In this document: one piece after another, positions 54,069 through 63,915 of the stretch
Position numbering within the stretch: position 1 is the stretch's first letter
How the letters are laid out: every line of letters starts with the position of its first letter
From: Rhodoligotrophos sp. CJ14
Lineage (GTDB): Bacteria > Pseudomonadota > Alphaproteobacteria > Rhizobiales > Im1
DNA: 64,000 nt
Direction: 5' to 3'
Assembly (NCBI RefSeq): GCF_038811545.1
Contig: NZ_CP133319.1
Coordinates: forward strand, 3,430,001-3,494,000
Made by a program: the position numbers and the translations under genes
Notes under the pieces: model-generated
Databases searched by the model: none
The model's input: only the letters and a program-made list of their open reading frames with translations
Told to the model about the DNA's origin: nothing

Positions 54069-54587
54069 ATGGCGCAGTTGGCGATTCGCATTATTGGCAT
54101 TGATCCTGGCTTGCGGCGGACCGGGTGGGGTGTCATCGAGCAATCCGGCAGCCGGCTCGTCCACATTGCTCATGGCACCGTGAAAGTCGACGATCAGCGC
54201 CCGCTCGCCGGGCGCCTACTCGACCTCCATGCCAAGCTCAGCCTCATCGTCCAGGAGTGGCGACCCCATGAGGCCGCGGTGGAGGAGACTTTCGTCAACA
54301 AGGACGCGCGCGCGACACTGAAGCTAGGTCATGCGCGCGCCGTGTGCCTGCTGGTTCCGGCATCCGCCGGGCTCACCGTCGCGGAATACGCGCCGAATGC
54401 CGTGAAGAAATCCATCGTCGGCACTGGACATGCAGAAAAGGTTCAGGTCCATGAAATGGTCCAGCTCCTGCTCTCGCGCTGCAAGGTGACCGGCAGCGAC
54501 GCCGCCGACGCATTGGCGGTGGCGATCACCCATGCGCATCACCGCACCGGGGCTGCCGGGCGGGCATTGGCGGCGGCACGTCTGTGA
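54069..54587 (+). CDS. ruvC: Holliday junction resolvase RuvC
   Basis: RuvC cuts Holliday junctions symmetrically in homologous recombination. The 172-residue RNase-H-fold protein has Asp12 in [14 protein letters not shown], the glutamate in [23 protein letters not shown], and the final acidic pair in [22 protein letters not shown] precedes the start weakly. It is followed 13 bases later by ruvA. Confidence 0.96.
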   Translation: MAQLAIRIIGIDPGLRRTGWGVIEQSGSRLVHIAHGTVKVDDQRPLAGRLLDLHAKLSLIVQEWRPHEAAVEETFVNKDARATLKLGHARAVCLLVPASAGLTVAEYAPNAVKKSIVGTGHAEKVQVHEMVQLLLSRCKVTGSDAADALAVAITHAHHRTGAAGRALAAARL

Positions 54588-54600
54588 GGGGCGACGGGTC

Positions 54601-55221
54601 ATGATTGGCAAGCTCAAGGGGATCGTCGACAGCTTCGGCGAGGATTGGGTCATCATCGATGTCCATGGCGTCGGCTACCAGGTCAGCTGCTCCGCCAAGA
54701 CCTTGTCTGCTTTGCCCCGCCCCGGCGAGGCCGTTGCGCTCGCCATCGAGACACATGTTCGCGAGGATCAGATCCGGCTGTTCGGGTTTACCAGTGGCAC
54801 CGAGCGCGAATGGTTCAGGCTCCTGCAATCCGTCCAGGGCGTGGGGACGAGGGTTGCTCTGGCGCTCCTCTCTACCTTGAGCGCCACCGAACTGGCCAAT
54901 GCCATTGCTATGCAGGATAAGGCCTCGATCGCACGCGCTCCTGGCATAGGACCGAAGGTCGCGCAGCGCATTGTCACCGAGCTGCGAGACAAGGCGCCGG
55001 CCTTGCAATTGGCTGATCCGGGCCTGACACGGCTGCAGGCGACCGCCGAAGCCGCTGTGGCCGGTGGTGCTCCGCTCAGCGAAGCTGTTTCGGCACTGGT
55101 CAATCTGGGCTATGCCCAGGTGCAGGCCGGCCAGGCAGTCGCCTCGGCCGTGGCCAAACTTGGCGAGGAGGCCAAGACTGAGCAGCTGATCCGCGCTGCG
55201 CTTCGGGAGCTCGCCTCATGA
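54601..55221 (+). CDS. ruvA: Holliday junction branch-migration subunit RuvA
   Basis: RuvA binds the four-way junction and loads RuvB. The 206-residue protein has the N-terminal OB fold ([30 protein letters not shown]), two helix-hairpin-helix motifs ([18 protein letters not shown] and [22 protein letters not shown]) and the C-terminal RuvB-contacting domain after a short linker. The ATG at 54601 matches the family start. It overlaps ruvB by 4 bases. Confidence 0.96.
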   Translation: MIGKLKGIVDSFGEDWVIIDVHGVGYQVSCSAKTLSALPRPGEAVALAIETHVREDQIRLFGFTSGTEREWFRLLQSVQGVGTRVALALLSTLSATELANAIAMQDKASIARAPGIGPKVAQRIVTELRDKAPALQLADPGLTRLQATAEAAVAGGAPLSEAVSALVNLGYAQVQAGQAVASAVAKLGEEAKTEQLIRAALRELAS

Positions 55222-56264
55222 ATGCACGTCTGATGGACCGCGGCGAGCGCGACGAGGATAAGGGCGATACCACACTGCGCCCGCTGAAGCTCGAGGACTT
55301 TGTCGGCCAAAGCCGGGCAAAGGCCAATCTCCGCGTGTTTATCGAAGCCGCACGCAGCCGTGGTGAAGCCCTCGACCATGTCTTGTTCGCCGGACCGCCC
55401 GGCCTGGGCAAGACGACACTCGCCCAGATCGTGGCTCGCGAGCTTGGCGTGAACTTCCGCGCGACATCAGGTCCCGTCATCGCCAAGGCCGGAGACCTCG
55501 CAGCCCTGCTCACCAATCTGGAAGACCGCGACGTTCTCTTCATCGACGAGATCCACCGCCTCAACCCGGCGGTTGAGGAGATCCTCTATCCCGCCATGGA
55601 GGATTTCCAGCTGGACCTCATTATCGGCGAAGGCCCCGCCGCACGCTCGGTCCGTATCGATCTCGCGCGGTTCACCCTGGTCGGCGCCACCACCCGATCA
55701 GGGCTGTTGACCACCCCGTTGCGCGACCGCTTCGGCATACCCATTCGGCTTGACTTCTATACCGAGGATGAGCTGCTCGGCATCGTTCGTCGCGGTGCGG
55801 GTGTGCTTGGTGTCGCCATGAGCGATAGCGGCGCGCGCGAAATCGCTCGCCGGTCCCGGGGAACACCTCGCATCGCCGGCCGCCTGCTCAGACGGGTGAG
55901 GGACTTCGCCAATGTGGCGGGCATCGAGCGGATCGATGCTAAGGCGGCCGATGAGGCCCTGCAGATGCTGGAAGTCGACAAGCGTGGCCTCGACATGTTG
56001 GATCGCCGTTATCTCGAATGCATCGCCATCAATTTCGGCGGTGGACCTGTCGGCATCGAGACCGTGGCCGCGTCCCTCAGCGAGCCCCGGGACGCAATTG
56101 AAGAGATCATAGAACCCTTCCTCATCCAGCAGGGTTTCGTCAACCGGACCCCCCGTGGCCGTGTGCTCACGCAGCAGGCCTTTGCCCATCTCGGGCTTGC
56201 GGTGCCGGGACGGTTCTCAACTGTTCAATCCGAGCTGTTCGGAGACGAGGATGAGCCGATCTAA
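55218..56264 (+). CDS. ruvB: Holliday junction branch-migration ATPase RuvB
   Basis: This 348-residue AAA+ motor drives branch migration. It has [11 protein letters not shown], Walker [13 protein letters not shown] near 60, Walker [11 protein letters not shown], the sensor [18 protein letters not shown], and the C-terminal winged-helix domain with [13 protein letters not shown]. It overlaps ruvA by 4 bases and ybgC by 14. Confidence 0.97.
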   Translation: MNARLMDRGERDEDKGDTTLRPLKLEDFVGQSRAKANLRVFIEAARSRGEALDHVLFAGPPGLGKTTLAQIVARELGVNFRATSGPVIAKAGDLAALLTNLEDRDVLFIDEIHRLNPAVEEILYPAMEDFQLDLIIGEGPAARSVRIDLARFTLVGATTRSGLLTTPLRDRFGIPIRLDFYTEDELLGIVRRGAGVLGVAMSDSGAREIARRSRGTPRIAGRLLRRVRDFANVAGIERIDAKAADEALQMLEVDKRGLDMLDRRYLECIAINFGGGPVGIETVAASLSEPRDAIEEIIEPFLIQQGFVNRTPRGRVLTQQAFAHLGLAVPGRFSTVQSELFGDEDEPI

Positions 56265-56748
56265 GCCCGCCACCGAGCGCTGGCCGGATCTTGCCGGTCA
56301 TCTCGACGGCACCGGTCACCGCCTGCCTGTGCGGATCTATTATGAGGACACGGATTTTTCCGGCTTCGTCTATCATGCGAATTATTTGAAGTTCTGCGAG
56401 CGGGCCCGCTCCGACTGGCTGCGCCTCTTGGGCCTTCATCACCATGAATTGATGCGCGCAGGAGACGCCAGCTCCGGCATGGCGCTCGGCTTCGCCGTAC
56501 GCAGGCTGCAAGCTGATTTCTTCAGGCCTGCCATCATCGACGACGTGCTCGAAGTCTTGACCGTTGCCACCGCAATGTCGGGCGCGCGTCTGGAGCTCGA
56601 GCAGACGATCTACCGCGGCGATGAGCGGCTGTTCGAACTGCAGGTCACCGTGGCCATCGTGGACGGCAACGGCCGGCCTCGTCGGTTGCCTCCCGATCTC
56701 TCCTCGAGGATCGCACCGCGCATTGCCCGCCAAGAGCAGCCAAAGTAA
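56251..56748 (+). CDS. ybgC: Tol-associated acyl-CoA thioesterase YbgC
   Basis: This 165-residue hot-dog-fold thioesterase has the active-site motif [17 protein letters not shown] with Asp33/Asp35 and His42. It heads or precedes the tol operon in many proteobacteria. The ATG at 56251 follows GGAGACGAGG and overlaps the ruvB end. The N-terminus is about 25 residues longer than in E. coli. It ends 203 bases before tolQ. Confidence 0.92.
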   Translation: MSRSKPATERWPDLAGHLDGTGHRLPVRIYYEDTDFSGFVYHANYLKFCERARSDWLRLLGLHHHELMRAGDASSGMALGFAVRRLQADFFRPAIIDDVLEVLTVATAMSGARLELEQTIYRGDERLFELQVTVAIVDGNGRPRRLPPDLSSRIAPRIARQEQPK

Positions 56749-56749
56749 A

Positions 56750-56788
56750 TCGGTTGTTAACCCTAACGTGGTTTTGTGACACAACCGA
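56750..56788. promoter_or_regulatory. Inverted repeat upstream of tolQ
   Basis: TCGGTTGT (56750-56757) and ACAACCGA (56781-56788) are perfect 8-bp arms directly after the ybgC stop, enclosing TTAACCC. No T run follows. It may be a regulatory hairpin in the ybgC-tolQ gap. Confidence 0.3.
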
Positions 56789-56951
56789 GCACCGCGCCGG
56801 ACCAAGGCGTTGCACTTGGGGCGGGGGATCGGGCCGGAGTTCTTTGTGCGCCGCAGTTTGGACAAACTTGAAGGGCTTGGTGAATTAACCATGCCTATAG
56901 GGGTCGGCCCGGGCTTGAGGCATGCGTTCCGGTTGCAATCCGAGGAAGTGA

Positions 56952-57659
56952 ATGGAAGTGGAGCTGGCTCAAGGCGCTGCACAGCAGGCGGATTACTCGC
57001 TGCTGTCTCTGTTTTTGCAAGCGCATATTGTCGTGAAGATTGTCATGTTGGGTCTGATCGCCGCTTCGATCTGGACCTGGGCTATCGTCTTCGAGAAATA
57101 CGCGTTGATCGCGCGCACAAAGCGCGCCACGGACCGTTTCGAGCAGATGTTCTGGTCGGGGCAGTCTCTCGAAGACCTCTATTTGACCTTAGGGCCGCGC
57201 ACCAATCATGGCATGGCCGCGCTGTTCATGGCTGCGATGCGCGAATGGAAGCGCAGCCAGGAAAGTGCGATCCGCGCGGGCTTCCAAGGCGTTCAGAAGC
57301 GCATCGAAAAGGTGATGGACGTCCAGCTCCAGAAGGAGATGTCCAGGCTGGAGAGCCGTTTGCTGTTTCTCGCCACTGTGGGCTCGACCGCGCCCTTTAT
57401 CGGCCTGTTTGGCACCGTTTGGGGCATCATGAGCTCGTTCCAGGCGATTGCCTCGAGCAAGAACACCAATCTGGCTGTTGTTGCTCCGGGCATCGCGGAA
57501 GCGCTTTTTGCCACTGCAATCGGCCTGATCGCCGCGATTCCAGCGGTGATCTTCTATAATAAGCTCAGCAACGACATGGGCAAGATCGGACTGCGGTTGG
57601 AAAACTTCGCGGACGAATTCTCGGCGATCATCTCGCGGCAGCTCGACGAGCGCAGCTGA
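56952..57659 (+). CDS. tolQ: Tol-Pal system protein TolQ
   Basis: TolQ is the multi-helix stator subunit that, with TolR, uses the proton gradient to energise TolA. The 235-residue protein has three membrane helices, near 20-45, 135-160 and 170-195. The conserved GSTAPFIGLFGTVWGIMSSFQAIA and VVAPGIAEALFATAIGLIAAIPAVIFYN are present. Length and motifs fit TolQ, and tolR follows directly. Confidence 0.96.
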   Translation: MEVELAQGAAQQADYSLLSLFLQAHIVVKIVMLGLIAASIWTWAIVFEKYALIARTKRATDRFEQMFWSGQSLEDLYLTLGPRTNHGMAALFMAAMREWKRSQESAIRAGFQGVQKRIEKVMDVQLQKEMSRLESRLLFLATVGSTAPFIGLFGTVWGIMSSFQAIASSKNTNLAVVAPGIAEALFATAIGLIAAIPAVIFYNKLSNDMGKIGLRLENFADEFSAIISRQLDERS

Positions 57660-57692
57660 TCGCAGGTCGATTTCACCGAAGGGGTATCGAGC

Positions 57693-58148
57693 ATGGGCGC
57701 AGGCATTCAGATGAACAATGGCGGCCTTCGGCGCAATGGCCGCCGCAGGCGCTCTTCGCACGCGCCGATGAGCGAAATCAACGTGACGCCGCTGGTCGAC
57801 GTCATGCTCGTGCTGCTGATCATCTTCATGGTGGCGGCTCCGCTCTTGACCGTTGGCGTTCCCGTCGAGTTGCCGGAAAGTAGCGGCAATCCTCTCGAAG
57901 GTGACAAAGAGCCTCTGACTGTATCGATCAATGCTGAGGGCAAGATCTTTCTGCAGGACACCGAGATTACCCTCGACACACTGGTGCCGAAATTGGAGGC
58001 CATAACCAACCAGGGCTACGACGAGCGGATCTATGTCCGGGGCGATAAGAACGTTGACTATGGAACTGTGGCGCGGGTGATGGGATCACTGAGCGCTGCC
58101 GGGTTCAAGCGCATCGGCCTCGTCAACGAGCCGGAGAATGAGAGCTGA
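57693..58148 (+). CDS. tolR: Tol-Pal system protein TolR
   Basis: This 151-residue protein has one membrane helix (about 33-52) with the essential Asp36 in INVTPLVDVMLVLLIIFMV, then the periplasmic domain (SINAEGKIFLQDTEITLDTLVPKL, GDKNVDYGTVARVMGSLSAAGFKRIGLV). It pairs with TolQ to form the proton channel. It lies 33 bases after tolQ and 8 before tolA. Confidence 0.96.
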   Translation: MGAGIQMNNGGLRRNGRRRRSSHAPMSEINVTPLVDVMLVLLIIFMVAAPLLTVGVPVELPESSGNPLEGDKEPLTVSINAEGKIFLQDTEITLDTLVPKLEAITNQGYDERIYVRGDKNVDYGTVARVMGSLSAAGFKRIGLVNEPENES

Positions 58149-58156
58149 CGAAAGCG

Positions 58157-59101
58157 ATGCGCTGGAGCGTCACCACATCCTTTATTCTCCACGTCGCCAT
58201 CATGTTGGCATGCGTGATCGCTTTGCCGACGACGAAGAGTTTGGAGGAGGCGATGCCTCCGGCCGTTCCGGTCGAGCTCATCACCTTGAGTGAGGTCTCG
58301 AAGCGCCAGGCGGTCAGCAAGGATGCGCCGGAGAAGCCTGCCGAAAAGATCGCGCCGCCCAAGCCGAAGGAAGAGGTGCAGAAGGCAAAGCCCAAGCCGG
58401 AGCCTGCGCCAAAGCCGACCGAAGCCGTCAAGGCGCCGGCACCTGAGCCTCAGCCCGAGCCCAAGCCAGTGAAGCAAGCCGAGGCGGAAGCACCGCCCAA
58501 GCCGGCCGAACCCGAGCCCGCGCCTCCTGCGGTCTCTCCGGAGCCTGAGCCCGTGCCCGAGAAGGCGCCGGACAAGAAGGCGGAAGCGCAGCCCAAGCCA
58601 AAGCCGAAGGTCAAGCCGAAGCCGCCGGCACCTAAGGTGGTCGAGAAGAAGAAACCCGAGCGCGAGTTCAACCCGGACGACATCGCGGCCCTCCTGAACA
58701 AGATCCCCGATGAGGCGAGCGCGGCGCAAGACACACCGATTGAGACCGGCACGCCGCTCCGCGCAGAGCGGACCAGCATGATCGGCACCGATAACGCCAT
58801 CACGGCCGATGAGCGCGAATGGCTGCGAAGTCAGATCCAGCGCTGTTGGAATCCGCCGACCGGCGTGATGGATGCCCCCAATCTGTTGGTCAAGCTGAGG
58901 ATCGCCTTCAACGTCGATGGGTCGGTCGTTGGGCAGCCCGAGGTGACCAATAGCAGCAGTTCACCCTTGTTCCAGGTGGCGGCCGATGCGGCTGTCCGCG
59001 CGGTCCTGCGCTGCCAGCCCTATCAAATGCCTCCGGAGAAATACGACAGCTGGCGGGATGTCATTCTCAATTTCGATCCGAGCCATATGTTCCCGAGCTG
59101 A
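58157..59101 (+). CDS. tolA: Tol-Pal system protein TolA
   Basis: This 314-residue protein spans the periplasm. Residues 5-24 form the membrane anchor. Residues about 50-175 are a low-complexity Lys/Pro/Glu/Ala helix with many EPKP and KPKP repeats, and the compact C-terminal domain (about 205-314) binds TolB and Pal. The C-terminal WNPPTG with [11 protein letters not shown] fits the TolA/TonB C-terminal fold. The proline content is higher than in E. coli TolA, so EF-P dependence is plausible. Confidence 0.93.
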   Translation: MRWSVTTSFILHVAIMLACVIALPTTKSLEEAMPPAVPVELITLSEVSKRQAVSKDAPEKPAEKIAPPKPKEEVQKAKPKPEPAPKPTEAVKAPAPEPQPEPKPVKQAEAEAPPKPAEPEPAPPAVSPEPEPVPEKAPDKKAEAQPKPKPKVKPKPPAPKVVEKKKPEREFNPDDIAALLNKIPDEASAAQDTPIETGTPLRAERTSMIGTDNAITADEREWLRSQIQRCWNPPTGVMDAPNLLVKLRIAFNVDGSVVGQPEVTNSSSSPLFQVAADAAVRAVLRCQPYQMPPEKYDSWRDVILNFDPSHMFPS

Positions 59102-59120
59102 TCCTAAGAAGAGCGAAGAG

Positions 59121-60470
59121 ATGCCCCACAATAAGAGCGACATGCTCAGGAAAGCGGCTGCCATTTTGCTGGCCATTTTTCTCGCCCCGGCAACCATTAT
59201 GCTGGTCACGGCGCCGGCTCACGCCGTCCTCGAGCTTGATATTACCCAAGGTCAGCCGCAGCCACTCCCGATTGCGCTGCCGAGCTTCGTCGGCGCGACG
59301 CCGGATGCGCAGAAATACGGTGCCGATATCGCCCAGGTGGTCACCGCGGATCTGGAGCGTTCGGCGCTGTTCAGATCCATCCCCCAGTCGGCCTTTATCG
59401 AACAGATCAGCAATTTCGATCAGCCGCCCCGCTTCGGCGATTGGCGCATCATCCAGGCCCAGGCGCTGGTGACCGGCCGGAGCACCGTCTTGCCGGATGG
59501 CCGATTGCAGGCGGAGTTTCGCCTGTGGGACGTGTTTGCCCAACAGCAAATGCTCGGCCTGCAATTCGTCACGACACCGCGCAATTGGCGGCGCATCGGT
59601 CATATGATCGCGGACGCGATCTATGAGCGCCTGACCGGCGAAAAGGGCTATTTCGACAGCCGTGTCGTCTTCGTCGATGAGAGCGGGCGCAAGGACCGGC
59701 GTGTGAAGAAGCTGGCGATCATGGATCAGGATGGCGCCAATCTGCGCTATCTGACGGACGGGAATGATCTGGTGCTGACCCCGCGCTTCAGTCCCAACGC
59801 GCAGGAGATCACCTATGTCTCCTATGCCGGCGGGCAGCCCAGGGTCTACCTCCTGAACATCGAGACCAATCAGCGTGAGATCGTCGGCGTTTTCCCGAAC
59901 ATGGCCTTCGCGCCGCGCTTCTCGCCCGACGGGCAGCGCATCGTGCTGAGCCTGCAGGAGGGCGGCAATTCGCACATCTATGCGATGGATCTGCGCAGCA
60001 AGCAGGTGCAGCAGATCACCAACACCAACGCGATCGATACTGGCCCGAGCTATTCCCCGGATGGCAGCCAGATCGTGTTCGAATCCGATCGCGAGGGCAC
60101 CCAGCAGATCTACGTCATGAATGCGGATGGTTCGGGCCAGCGCCGCATCAGTTTCGGACAGGGCCGCTATTCGACCCCGGTCTGGTCCCCGCGGGGTGAT
60201 TTGATCGCCTTCACCAAGCAGATGAGTGGTAAATTTTTGATTGGAGTGATGCGTCCGGATGGCTCCGGTGAGAGAATATTAACCGAAGGATACCACAATG
60301 AAGGTCCGACATGGGCACCGAACGGACGCGTGCTGATGTTCTTCCGCGAAAGCCAGGGGGAGGGCGGTGGGCCCAAGATCTGGACCGTGGATTTGACCGG
60401 ATATAACGAGCTGCAACTCCAGACGCCGAGCTTCGCGTCCGATCCTGCATGGTCGCCCTTGCTGAAGTGA
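59121..60470 (+). CDS. tolB: Tol-Pal system protein TolB
   Basis: This 449-residue periplasmic protein has a signal peptide cleaved near PAHAVLEL (residue about 35), an N-terminal domain ([37 protein letters not shown]) and a six-bladed beta-propeller with WD-like repeats such as [19 protein letters not shown]. TolB binds Pal and TolA. The ATG at 59121 follows GAAGAG. A longer frame from 58986 overlaps tolA and is not conserved. Confidence 0.96.
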   Translation: MPHNKSDMLRKAAAILLAIFLAPATIMLVTAPAHAVLELDITQGQPQPLPIALPSFVGATPDAQKYGADIAQVVTADLERSALFRSIPQSAFIEQISNFDQPPRFGDWRIIQAQALVTGRSTVLPDGRLQAEFRLWDVFAQQQMLGLQFVTTPRNWRRIGHMIADAIYERLTGEKGYFDSRVVFVDESGRKDRRVKKLAIMDQDGANLRYLTDGNDLVLTPRFSPNAQEITYVSYAGGQPRVYLLNIETNQREIVGVFPNMAFAPRFSPDGQRIVLSLQEGGNSHIYAMDLRSKQVQQITNTNAIDTGPSYSPDGSQIVFESDREGTQQIYVMNADGSGQRRISFGQGRYSTPVWSPRGDLIAFTKQMSGKFLIGVMRPDGSGERILTEGYHNEGPTWAPNGRVLMFFRESQGEGGGPKIWTVDLTGYNELQLQTPSFASDPAWSPLLK

Positions 60471-60504
60471 GCTGGGGACAGTATTAACCATACTCTTCGC
60501 AGCC

Positions 60505-60524
60505 GGGGCGGTTCGAATCGCCCC
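60505..60524 (+). other. Hairpin between tolB and pal
   Basis: GGGGCG and CGCCCC form a 6-bp stem with loop GTTCGAAT, 35 bases after the tolB stop. The loop resembles a tRNA T-arm, but no acceptor, D or anticodon arm surrounds it. It may be a transcript-stabilising or partial attenuation hairpin before pal. Confidence 0.4.
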
Positions 60525-60676
60525 GTCGCGCGGTGGGCAGCTTGCGTTCGGGGAAGCGGGATCTGCCGCGTTAGCGAGGGAAAGCGACCGGGTCGCTGCA
60601 AGGCGGGTCTGTCGGAGATCGAGCGGGCGCTGGGGAAATCTGCAGTTTGACGGACACATTGGGTAGGAACTGAGTC

Positions 60677-61177
60677 ATGATGCGTTTGATCGCAGCCTCC
60701 AAGGTCGCAGTGGTGGGCATAGCATTGCTGGCCCTCGCGGCATGCTCGAGCAAGAGCAACAATCCGACGGATCCGTCGGCGGCCATGGCGGGGCAGGCTG
60801 TACCGGGATCTGAGCGGGATTTTGCCCTGAATGTGGGCGATCGAATCTTCTTTCCCAATGACGTGAGCTCGCTCAGTCAGGAGAATATGGAGACCCTGCG
60901 TCGCCAGGCTCAATGGCTGAAGCTTTATCCCAACGTGACGGTCCAGATCGAAGGCCATGCCGACGAGCGCGGCACCCGGGAATACAACCTCGCACTCTCC
61001 GCCCGTCGCGCCCAGAACGTGCGTGACTTCATTGTGGCCCAGGGCATTGCGCCGAATCGCGTCTCGACCATCTCCTATGGCAAGGAGCGTCCGGTGGCCC
61101 TCTGCGACGCCGAGGCATGCTGGTCCCAGAACCGTCGCGCGGTGACAGTCATTATGTCGGGCGCTGTTTCCGGCTGA
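60677..61177 (+). CDS. pal: Peptidoglycan-associated lipoprotein Pal
   Basis: This 166-residue outer-membrane lipoprotein has a signal peptide with lipobox LALAAC, so Cys23 is the lipidated residue. It is followed by a short linker and an OmpA-like domain. Peptidoglycan-binding residues are seen in VQIEGHADERGTREYNLALSARRAQNV, with the Asp-Arg pair in place. It anchors the outer membrane to the wall at the division site together with TolB. Confidence 0.97.
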   Translation: MMRLIAASKVAVVGIALLALAACSSKSNNPTDPSAAMAGQAVPGSERDFALNVGDRIFFPNDVSSLSQENMETLRRQAQWLKLYPNVTVQIEGHADERGTREYNLALSARRAQNVRDFIVAQGIAPNRVSTISYGKERPVALCDAEACWSQNRRAVTVIMSGAVSG

Positions 61178-61337
61178 TCCCGCATCGCGCGGAAGTGAGC
61201 ATTTCGTAGACTGAGTGGGGCAAGGTGGCAAAAGCGCCAGCCTGCCTCATTTTGTCCGCCTTTTCAGAGAACTGTCCGGATCTTGTGGCGGCATATCCGT
61301 CGCGTTAACTTGGAGCACCTCGCATCCACGGGAGATC

Positions 61338-62603
61338 ATGGTGACGGTTTCGGCATTCGACTGGCGCTTGCGCGCTCTTCCGGCGGCAGTGCTGTTTGGC
61401 TGGATTGCCATTTCGGCGGCACCTGCCGCGGCTCAGTCGTATGACGCGGCTGCAGTCGCGAATCTCAATCTGCAAATGGGCCAGCTCCAGGAGCAGATGC
61501 GCCAGCTCGCCGGGCAGGTTCAGGAGACCAGCCACCAGATTCAGGTCTTGCAAGACCAGCTGCGGCGGATGCAGGAGGATTCCGAGTACCGTTTGCAGCA
61601 GCTCGAGAAGGGGACAGGCCGCTCCGGCAGCACGCAGCAGCCGGGCGCAACCCGCTCGGCCTCGAACCGCCCCGCCGGCAACGAGCTCACGACCGGCAGT
61701 GTGGGAACGACAGTCCCGCGCCAGGGCCAGCCCATGCAGCTTGCACCGGCCTATAGTGACGCAAGTCTTGAGCAACTAGCATCATCTGTCGCCCAGGACC
61801 CGAGCCTCGATCCGGGACGGACCCGCGTTGCAGGCCCTGGTATGGCCTATGGTGGCGGCAGTGCGCAGCGGGCGCCGGGCCCGCAGGTCCTCGGGACAGT
61901 TCCAGCTGACCCGACCGAATCACGTGCCGGAACGGTCGCTGGCAGCAATGGCGATGCCAGCTATGGCGGCGCTGGCAGTTATGGCGGCGGCGGACCTGTG
62001 AACCTCACCACTGGCCTGCAAAGCCAGGGCCCCGCGGCCTATAGCCAGTCGCAATATGGCCAAGGTGGCGGGAGCCTCGTGCCGGAACCTGTGCAGCGGG
62101 TCGAGCTGAACGACGGCGGCCTCGCGCCGCCGATTGCTCAGGACCAGCAGTCAGTCGGCCAGCCGGCGGCAGCCTCAACGGCCTCCGGAACCCAGACGGC
62201 CGCCCTGACCACCACGGGCGGCGGTCCGGATAAGCTTTACGAGCAGGCTTATGAGAGCTATGCCAGCAAACGCTATGGCGAGGCGGAGCAGGCCTTTAAG
62301 AGCTTCCTTGCGCAATATGGCAGCAACGAGCTGGCGGGGAATGCGCAGTACTGGCTCGGCGAGACCTATCTGGCGCAGGGCGATTATAAGAACGCCGCAA
62401 ACGAGTTTCTGAAGGGATATCAGAACTATAAGAAAGGGCGGAAGGCGCCGGATAGCCTGATCGGTCTCGCGACCACCTTGAGCAAGCTCGGCCAGAAGGA
62501 TCAGGCCTGTGCCGCATTTGATCAGGTCAGCCGAGCGTTTCCGAGCGCCAAGGAAGCCATCAGACGTGCGACGCGGGAGAGCAAAAAGGCCGGATGCGTC
62601 TGA
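61338..62603 (+). CDS. cpoB: Cell division coordinator CpoB (YbgF)
   Basis: This 421-residue periplasmic protein has a signal peptide (cleavage near AAAQSY, residue 33), then a trimerising coiled coil (LNLQMGQLQEQMRQLAGQVQE, about 43-90). A long Gly/Ser/Gln/Pro-rich linker covers about 95-290, and a TPR domain is at the end (LYEQAYESYASKRYGEAEQAFKSFLAQYGSNELAGNAQYWLGETY). CpoB links Tol to peptidoglycan synthesis at division. The linker is far longer than in E. coli. GGGAG precedes the ATG at 61338. Confidence 0.93.
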   Translation: MVTVSAFDWRLRALPAAVLFGWIAISAAPAAAQSYDAAAVANLNLQMGQLQEQMRQLAGQVQETSHQIQVLQDQLRRMQEDSEYRLQQLEKGTGRSGSTQQPGATRSASNRPAGNELTTGSVGTTVPRQGQPMQLAPAYSDASLEQLASSVAQDPSLDPGRTRVAGPGMAYGGGSAQRAPGPQVLGTVPADPTESRAGTVAGSNGDASYGGAGSYGGGGPVNLTTGLQSQGPAAYSQSQYGQGGGSLVPEPVQRVELNDGGLAPPIAQDQQSVGQPAAASTASGTQTAALTTTGGGPDKLYEQAYESYASKRYGEAEQAFKSFLAQYGSNELAGNAQYWLGETYLAQGDYKNAANEFLKGYQNYKKGRKAPDSLIGLATTLSKLGQKDQACAAFDQVSRAFPSAKEAIRRATRESKKAGCV

Positions 62604-62619
62604 GACACCTCCAAGTCTG

Positions 62620-63915
62620 TTGACGCCCGCCAAACTTGCCTCTCGGTTCGCGGCATGGGCGGGGTTGCGCCATATCGCGCTTGCCGTTTCAGGCGGGGCG
62701 GACAGCACGGCCCTCATGTATATGGTCGCCGCATGGAAGGCCGCCCATTCCCATGCCGGCCCAGTGGTCACTGTTCTGACCGTCGATCACCGCCTGCGGA
62801 AAAGCGCCGCGGATGAAGCCCGACAGGTGGCCAGCCAAGCACATGCGCTGGGCTTTGATCATCACATTCTTGTCTGGCGCGGCACCAAGCCCAAAACCGG
62901 CATCCAAGCCGCGGCGCGGGCCGCCCGCTACGAACTGCTGGCCGACTGGTGCAGGGCCAATGCAGCCGATTGTCTGGCCACCGCCCATACCCGCGATGAT
63001 CAGGCAGAGACCGTGCTGATGCGCCTCGCCCATGGCAGCGGTCTCGACGGCCTGACGGGAATGGCAGCCAGCAGCGACATCGATGGCGTGCCCCTGCTGC
63101 GCCCGCTGCTCGACCTTTCGCGCGAGGCGTTGCGCGAGATGCTGACGTCGCAGAACCTTCCGTTCGCCGATGATCCCAGCAATGCCGATGAGAGGTTCGA
63201 ACGGGTCCGCATCCGCCAGAAGCGCGACGCGCTCGCCGAGATCGGGCTGGACGCCGAAGCCGTCACCCGCACCGCCGGCCGTTTGCGCGATGCAGCTGAC
63301 GCGCTCGATCACATCACCGACCAGATCGTTGCGCGCACCTGCGAGCGGCATGCCGGCGGGTTCGCGCTGATCGATCGCGAGCCCCTCCGCGACATTCCGC
63401 GCGAGATCCTGCGCCGGGTGCTCGCCCGTGCCGTGAGGGCGATTGGGGGACACGCCTATCCCTTGCGTTATGAAAAGCTCGTCGAAATCGCCGATCTCTT
63501 GCAGCGTGATGATCACCTCAGCCGGACGGTGGGCGGCTGCAGGCTTGTCACCCGGCGCCAGAGATTATGCGTCGCCCGCGAATGGGGGCGCATGGATCAG
63601 AGCTGGCATCCGCTCGTCGGCGGGATGATCTGGGATGACCGTCTCAGGATCCAGGCATCCGAACCGGACGAGCTCACGACGATCGGCCCGCTTGGCGAGG
63701 AAGAGTGGCCACGTCTGCGGGCGGCTAATCCTGAATGGTCGCGCATTCCGGCCTTCATTGCGCGCACCCTTCCGGCACTTCGCCATAAGGGCGAGCTTGC
63801 CGCTGTCCCCTACCTGCGGCATTCGCGCGGGGGGCCAACAGTATCACTGGAATTTAAGAATAAGGATCTGGCAATGGCCAGGCCGGTTGACTACTTTGCC
63901 GGGGAACAAATTTAG
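62620..63915 (+). CDS. tilS: tRNA(Ile)-lysidine synthase
   Basis: TilS modifies the CAU anticodon of tRNA-Ile2 with lysine so that it reads AUA. The protein (about 431 residues) has the PP-loop SGGADSTALMYM near residue 21, VDHRLRKSAADEA and AAARAARYELLADW, TAHTRDDQAETVLMRLAHGSGLDGL, and a C-terminal RNA-binding region. There is no ATG near the conserved N-terminus. I choose the TTG at 62620, which leaves about 21 residues before the loop. A GTG at 62566 would overlap cpoB and is possible. ftsH normally follows but lies beyond the window. Confidence 0.92.
   Translation: MTPAKLASRFAAWAGLRHIALAVSGGADSTALMYMVAAWKAAHSHAGPVVTVLTVDHRLRKSAADEARQVASQAHALGFDHHILVWRGTKPKTGIQAAARAARYELLADWCRANAADCLATAHTRDDQAETVLMRLAHGSGLDGLTGMAASSDIDGVPLLRPLLDLSREALREMLTSQNLPFADDPSNADERFERVRIRQKRDALAEIGLDAEAVTRTAGRLRDAADALDHITDQIVARTCERHAGGFALIDREPLRDIPREILRRVLARAVRAIGGHAYPLRYEKLVEIADLLQRDDHLSRTVGGCRLVTRRQRLCVAREWGRMDQSWHPLVGGMIWDDRLRIQASEPDELTTIGPLGEEEWPRLRAANPEWSRIPAFIARTLPALRHKGELAAVPYLRHSRGGPTVSLEFKNKDLAMARPVDYFAGEQI

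Noticed and set aside
58280-58700. Repeat region resembling a tandem array
   Set aside because: It is the Lys/Pro/Glu/Ala-rich coding part of tolA, not a DNA repeat or CRISPR.
60505-60524. tRNA-like T arm with GTTCGAAT loop
   Set aside because: No acceptor, D or anticodon arm lies in the surrounding 80 bases.
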